DNA of 20,477 nt from positions 1 to 20,477 of the forward strand of contig JAVJUS010000148.1 of NCBI GenBank assembly GCA_040220455.1, given 5' to 3'. This document shows positions 15,087-20,477 of the stretch, piece by piece. The DNA comes from JAVJUS01 sp040220455. GTDB taxonomy: Bacteria > Pseudomonadota > Alphaproteobacteria > DSM-16000 > Inquilinaceae. The notes under the pieces were generated by a model. It was not told the origin of the DNA, searched no databases, and worked only from the letters and a program-made list of their open reading frames with translations. Positions within the stretch are counted from its first letter, which is position 1; each line of letters starts with the position of its first letter. The position numbers and the translations under genes were made by a program.

Positions 15087-16300
15087 GCCGGCGCTCCCGT
15101 GTCGCTTGGCGGACCGGGCTTGCGCGCCAGCAGAATCGCGGCGTTGCCGAAGGTGAACCGATCTTCCGAGAGGGTCCGGACAATCTCGAAACCTGCGTCG
15201 GTCAACTCCTCGCTCAAGGCTTCTTCGGAGCGCTCGTCGTGATTCAAGACAGGGAGATCGATCACAGTGACGGTGCCGTCGGCGAGCCGGATCCGCCGAG
15301 GGATCACGTCTCCCGGCCGGGCATCCTTCACCTTCTCGTAGTCCTCTACCGACCAGAACCCCTTCAACCACTCCTGACGGCAATGGTTGACCAGGAACGA
15401 GCCTCCTGGCTTCAGCACCTCATGAGTCCGACGAAGGTGCTCTCGTCGATGGGCGGGCTCGTCCAGCATGTGCAGGCAGCCCATGTTCAATGCGAGATCG
15501 AAGTGGTCGTCGGGCAGGTTCCGGAGATAAATGACGTCACGTTCGACAAACCGAGCGTGCAGACCTCTCTCTTTCGCAATTTCTCGGGCCCGGTCGAGCG
15601 CGGCACGAGACACATCGACGCCGGTGACGTCGAAACCCTGTGCCGAAAGCCACAGGCTGTCGCGTCCCTCGCCACAGCCTAGGTCCAAGATAGTGCCGCC
15701 CGACGGAACGATCGTACCAGCGATTTCGACGACGACCGGGTTCGGCTCGGCAGTTTCCCAGAGTACGCCACCTGCCTCATAGGTCTTCGCATATCGGATG
15801 TCATAACCGATGTAGTACGGAGCGTCGGCCACGGGCGTGACATTGCGAGCGACTTCAAACGACGGTTCGCCGTCACGCGTTCTGACGACCAAGAGCGCCA
15901 GCGGCTGCTGGTTCTGGCCGGCGGGTTTCAGAAGCGTCCGCTCACCGTGCTGGATCTCGACGCTCTCACCGGCCACGATTGGCTCGCTAAGTCCATTGTC
16001 CCGTGTGAGTTCGATGCGTCCTTCCACGACATGAACAATCGCTTCCCCGACATCCGAGACGTGCCATAGGGCCCTTGAAAAGCGGAGGTAGCCGATCAGT
16101 GCCGGCTCGGGTTCAGCGGACCGGGCCAACGTTCCGAAGATGTAGCCGGCATTTTCGAGCGCCTCGGTTCCAACGCGGTCGAGCGCCGGCAGATCGGAGC
16201 TCCTGACCGCTTGCCTGTCGAGTTCGGCGAGCAGCCTTTGAGTATCGGTCGACGAGTCAAGCAGGCGTTGAACGATCGAAGGCGGATCTTGGATATTCAT
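15083..16300 (-). CDS. Cupin-SAM-dependent methyltransferase fusion protein
   Basis: This 405-residue protein has two parts. Residues about 70-142 read as a cupin-like beta-barrel (ALWHVSDVGEAIVHVVEGRIELTR, then a proline/glycine-bounded VAGESVEIQHGERTLLKP). Residues about 160-395 are a class I methyltransferase of the TehB/thiopurine-methyltransferase type. It has YDIRYAKTYEAGG and WETAEPNPVVVE before motif I ILDLGCGEGRD (204-214), the acidic GVDVS (227-231), and HFDLALNMGCLHML as the post-II region. The N-terminal 65 residues are helical and unassigned. Such enzymes methylate small thiols, halides, metalloids or natural products; the acceptor is unknown. It starts four bases inside the upstream dioxygenase gene (ATGA) and overlaps the transporter gene the same way, so the three form one operon. 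Base composition is visibly less GC-rich than in the flanking housekeeping genes. Confidence 0.85.
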   Translation of the reverse strand: MNIQDPPSIVQRLLDSSTDTQRLLAELDRQAVRSSDLPALDRVGTEALENAGYIFGTLARSAEPEPALIGYLRFSRALWHVSDVGEAIVHVVEGRIELTRDNGLSEPIVAGESVEIQHGERTLLKPAGQNQQPLALLVVRTRDGEPSFEVARNVTPVADAPYYIGYDIRYAKTYEAGGVLWETAEPNPVVVEIAGTIVPSGGTILDLGCGEGRDSLWLSAQGFDVTGVDVSRAALDRAREIAKERGLHARFVERDVIYLRNLPDDHFDLALNMGCLHMLDEPAHRREHLRRTHEVLKPGGSFLVNHCRQEWLKGFWSVEDYEKVKDARPGDVIPRRIRLADGTVTVIDLPVLNHDERSEEALSEELTDAGFEIVRTLSEDRFTFGNAAILLARKPGPPSDTGAPA

Positions 16301-16917
16301 TGATCGTTCCCCATCACGCGCGGCATTGATCCGCTCGGCGAACCTTCAGTCCCCAAGGCGAACTCCCGGACGATATTGCTCGAGTCGGCCGGCCACCACG
16401 CTCCGGAGTCGTCCGTAACGACACACCCTTTTCTGCAATTCAGGTCGTAGATCCGCATTCCTGTCATTGGAGGTTGATAGTAATGGAGGGTAATCAGCGG
16501 ATCCGCCTCGGCGTTCTCCATCTGATGGATCATTCCGCTCGGGGCGAAGACCATATCGCCCGGTGTCATCCGCTCCTCGAGATGACACACGGGTAGATCA
16601 TGGCGCCGCTTGCGCCGGAACACTCTATGCAAGGCTCTCCCGGACAGGACGCGAACCCAGCCATAGGTATCTTCGCCGTGGTCATGGACGGCACAGGCCC
16701 TATGAGATCCCCATCGCATGAGCAGGACTTCCAGGGACTCGCTCTGGTGGAGCACCACGCGCGTATAGGGCGTAGTCTGTGCGGGGGGGAGACACTTCAA
16801 CGCGGCATCGGGATCGATCGATGTGGCGGCGATCGCGCCTTGCAAGTCGGCCGGAGTCGTCGCGCCGCTTACGGTGACGATTCGCGATCGGCCGAGTTCT
16901 GACAGTTCGACAGTCAC
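16297..16917 (-). CDS. Cysteine dioxygenase family protein (thiol dioxygenase)
   Basis: This 206-residue single-domain cupin matches cysteine dioxygenase type I. The iron-binding 3-His set is H78 and H80 (AVHDHGED) and H131 (GMIHQMEN). R53 in YTRVVL corresponds to the substrate-carboxylate arginine (rat Arg60), which favours a cysteine-type over a 3-mercaptopropionate-type enzyme. The TLHYYQPP segment supplies T143, H145 and Y147, like rat Ser153/His155/Tyr157. The residue aligning with rat Cys93 is Tyr85 or Gly86, so the Cys-Tyr cofactor cannot form, as in most bacterial enzymes. The predicted reaction is O2-dependent oxidation of cysteine or a related thiol to the sulfinic acid. The GTG start at 16915-16917 has GAGG 7 nt upstream. 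It is the first gene of the three-gene operon, with an AT-rich promoter region before it. Confidence 0.85.
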   Translation of the reverse strand: MTVELSELGRSRIVTVSGATTPADLQGAIAATSIDPDAALKCLPPAQTTPYTRVVLHQSESLEVLLMRWGSHRACAVHDHGEDTYGWVRVLSGRALHRVFRRKRRHDLPVCHLEERMTPGDMVFAPSGMIHQMENAEADPLITLHYYQPPMTGMRIYDLNCRKGCVVTDDSGAWWPADSSNIVREFALGTEGSPSGSMPRVMGNDQ

Positions 16918-16930
16918 GGACGGGCCTCAT

Positions 16931-17054
16931 TTTAATCTATGAGCGTTTCGGACGCTGGTAGCGACGATGCCTTACTATTGGTTCTACCAAGCATGAACGA
17001 AACATCATAAATTGTAAAGATATACACTTTTAGAAAGAAAACTATTGAATCAAT
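16931..17054 (-). promoter_or_regulatory. AT-rich putative promoter/control region of the thiol dioxygenase operon
   Basis: This stretch is far richer in A and T than the rest of the window (20 of 70 bases are G/C over 16971-17040). On the minus strand it offers several -10-like boxes: TACAAT (17011-17016), TATGAT (17004-17009), and TTTACA (17013-17018) spaced 17 nt from CATGCT (16990-16995). ATTGAATCAAT (17044-17054) is an odd-centred palindrome that could be an operator. Which promoter is used cannot be decided by reading. Confidence 0.4.
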
Positions 17055-17137
17055 GTCGCGCTTGAAGGGCGGCCCGCTTCCGAATCCCGTGCGACGGATG
17101 CCGCCCGGCCGTATGCGATCGCGCCTGTGCGCGGTGC

Positions 17138-17166
17138 TTGACGCCCTCGGGGCCCGTGCGTATAGT
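17138..17166 (+). promoter_or_regulatory. Near-consensus sigma70 promoter of the rpsG-fusA-tuf operon
   Basis: TTGACG (17138-17143) and TATAGT (17161-17166) are separated by exactly 17 nt, each hexamer matching five of six consensus positions. The predicted start is near 17173. It is the best promoter in the window and lies about 530 nt before the first recognisable gene of its operon, leaving a long untranslated leader. Confidence 0.8.
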
Positions 17167-17172
17167 CCGCCC

Positions 17173-17693
17173 GCTTTTCACGGGAGCTGGCTGTAGGCCG
17201 AACGGGCGGTTCGCCGCGCGGACGGTTTAGACGCAGGATCTCGGTGGAGCGGCTCGAGCCGCCCCGGACCTCGGTCCGGAACGCGACACACGACGGGCCC
17301 CGCGAGGCGACAAGGCTCGCTTCGTCAGGGGTTTTTGCGTTGCGGCGCTCGGCCGTCCGGACTTGATCCGGATCTCCTCCGATACCGATCTTCGCGTTCA
17401 GGGCTTCCGGGGCGATGCCCGGAGCGTCGGTACACGAACCGGCGCGGGGGCGGGGAGCCGGTTGGCAGGACGCCAGCGGGTCCCGAGCCGGGCATCGGCG
17501 GGCCGTCTCTTGGGCCCGGTCGAGAGGTCACAGCAGGCGGCCGCGGGCTCGATCGAGCGCGAGGCCGTCGTTTCGTCAGGTGGTTCCGGCCAGAACGCGG
17601 GCGGCCGGAACGATCGTCACCGATCCGCCGCGGTTGCCGGTGCGGTCCTGGGGCCGCGCGGTCGTGATATCGAGGAAGGGATAGCAGCGAGCC
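17173..17693 (+). promoter_or_regulatory. Long structured 5' leader of rpsG-fusA-tuf (no rpsL present)
   Basis: About 520 nt between promoter and rpsG contain no recognisable gene; all three forward frames were checked for S12 motifs without success. Perfect stems are frequent: GCGGCTCGAGCCGC (17249-17262), CCGGAC-CTCG-GTCCGG (17264-17279), TCCGGA-CTTGA-TCCGGA (17356-17372), TCCGGG/CCCGGA (17406-17423), GCTCGATCGAGC (17547-17558) and GTTCCGGCC/GGCCGGAAC (17583-17611, 9 bp). The density suggests a regulatory leader, possibly feedback control by S7 or attenuation. Some stems are expected by chance at this GC content. Confidence 0.45.
17298..17336 (+). terminator. Terminator-like hairpin inside the rpsG leader (possible attenuator)
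   Basis: CCCC (17298-17301) can pair with GGGG (17328-17331), enclosing GCGAG/CTCGC (17302-17306 with 17316-17320). TTTTT follows at 17332-17336. An alternative fold pairs GACG (17292-17295) with CGTC (17323-17326) around the same inner stem and would free the GGGG. The competing folds and the T-run, between a strong promoter and rpsG, suggest conditional termination. The stem is interrupted by a 7-nt bulge, so strength is uncertain. Confidence 0.35.
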
Positions 17694-18164
17694 ATGTCCC
17701 GCCGCCATCGCGCAGAGAAGCGAGAAATCCTGCCGGACCCGAAGTTCGGCGACGTGGTACTCTCCAAGTTCGTCAACAACTTGATGTACCACGGCAAGAA
17801 ATCGACCGCCGAGACGATCGTCTACGGCGCGCTCGACCGCATGCAGCAGCGCGCCCGGGTCGACCCGATCGAGGCGTTCCACGAGGCGCTGGGCAATGTC
17901 CGGCCGCAGGTGGAGGTGCGCTCGCGGCGCGTCGGCGGCGCGACCTACCAGGTGCCGGTCGAAGTCCGTTCCGAGCGCGGCCAGGCGCTGGCGATCCGCT
18001 GGCTGATCATCGCGGCGCGCAAGCGCTCGGAGAACACGATGGTCGAGCGGCTGTCGAACGAGCTCATGGATGCCGCCCAGCAGCGCGGGGCGGCGGTCAA
18101 GAAGCGCGAGGACACGCACCGGATGGCCGAGGCCAACCGCGCGTTCTCGCATTACCGCTGGTAA
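17694..18164 (+). CDS. rpsG: 30S ribosomal protein S7
   Basis: This 156-residue S7 is complete, from MSRRHRAEKREILPDPKFGD to AFSHYRW. It contains the conserved FVNNLMYHGKKSTAE segment (about 26-40) and the RRVGGATYQVPVEV beta-hairpin (about 78-91). S7 nucleates assembly of the 30S head by binding the 3' domain of 16S rRNA, and in E. coli represses the str operon. GAGGAAGGGA lies before the ATG. It is the first gene of its operon here, where rpsL would normally precede it; fusA follows after 57 nt. Confidence 0.98.
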   Translation: MSRRHRAEKREILPDPKFGDVVLSKFVNNLMYHGKKSTAETIVYGALDRMQQRARVDPIEAFHEALGNVRPQVEVRSRRVGGATYQVPVEVRSERGQALAIRWLIIAARKRSENTMVERLSNELMDAAQQRGAAVKKREDTHRMAEANRAFSHYRW

Positions 18165-18221
18165 CGCGCCGACCGCACCCGCGCGCGGCCGCACGAGACT
18201 GCTACCGAGGCGAGACACACA

Positions 18222-20303
<2,082 letters not shown>

Positions 20304-20342
20304 CAGGCGATCAGGAACTGCTGGCAACGGAGATTTGAAGAG

Positions 20343-20477
20343 ATGGCCAAGGCGAAGTTCGAGCGCAGCAAGCCGCATGCGAACGTCGGTACGATCGGTC
20401 ACGTGGACCACGGCAAGACGACGCTGACGGCGGCGATCACGAAGATCCTGGCGGAGACGGGCGGCGCGCAGTACCAG
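20343..20477 (+). CDS. tuf: Elongation factor Tu, N-terminal 45 residues (3' end outside window)
   Basis: The frame starts MAKAKFERSKPHANVGTIGH and contains the P-loop GHVDHGKTTLT before running off the window. GGAG at 20329-20332 lies 10 nt before the ATG, in the 39-nt gap after fusA. This is the second tuf of the region; the piece at 1-133 is the end of the other copy. The two fragments do not overlap in protein coordinates, so their identity to each other cannot be judged here. Confidence 0.97.
   Translation, partial: MAKAKFERSKPHANVGTIGHVDHGKTTLTAAITKILAETGGAQYQ

Noticed and set aside
14145..15383. Longer 412-residue form of the EamA transporter
   Set aside because: The extra 99 N-terminal residues (MPSGVVEGVLVGRG...) lie inside the methyltransferase gene, resemble nothing, and precede the natural membrane start MIAVFYF, which has an ATGA overlap.
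17335..17667. Forward open frames (110, 332 and 89 codons) in the rpsG leader, considered as a displaced or degenerate rpsL
   Set aside because: None contains S12 motifs; all are Arg/Gly/Ala/Ser-rich random-looking translations, and the 332-codon frame runs into rpsG and fusA in the wrong frame.

Overview
The window is a GC-rich alphaproteobacterial ribosomal-protein / RNA polymerase (secE-rpo-str) region. The RpoB, RpoC and L10/L12 sequences and the gene order (tuf, tRNA-Trp, secE, nusG, rplK, rplA, rplJ, rplL, rpoB, rpoC, rpsG, fusA, tuf) fit a Rhodospirillales-like alphaproteobacterium. Genus cannot be assigned from the window alone.

Left part (1-1461): the last 43 codons of one tuf gene converge on a minus-strand Fpg/Nei-family DNA glycosylase gene, with a REP-like palindrome between them. 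A sigma70-type promoter (TTGCAA-17-TAGAAA) then precedes a complete tRNA-Trp gene (anticodon CCA).

Centre (1684-14063): secE, nusG, rplK, rplA, rplJ, rplL, rpoB and rpoC run on the plus strand. Candidate RNA control elements are visible in the spacers: an L1-type operator hairpin before rplK, an L10 leader before rplJ and several hairpins between rplL and rpoB. The run ends in a very strong intrinsic terminator after rpoC. All key RNA polymerase residues are intact.

Inserted block (14145-17054): three minus-strand genes, each joined to the next by a 4-nt ATGA overlap, encode a cysteine-dioxygenase-family enzyme, a cupin-SAM methyltransferase fusion and an EamA/DMT-type transporter. Upstream of them is a markedly AT-rich stretch (about 29% GC over 16971-17040 by hand count). 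This block sits between rpoC and the str operon. It looks acquired and may be a small thiol-metabolism or export module without an established pathway.

Right part (17138-20477): a near-consensus promoter (TTGACG-17-TATAGT) drives rpsG, fusA and a second tuf (first 45 codons only). The usual first gene, rpsL (ribosomal protein S12), is absent. In its place is a leader of about 520 nt that is rich in perfect hairpins, including one terminator-like structure followed by five T residues. The most notable observations are this missing rpsL with its structured leader, and the three-gene thiol dioxygenase/methyltransferase/exporter operon.
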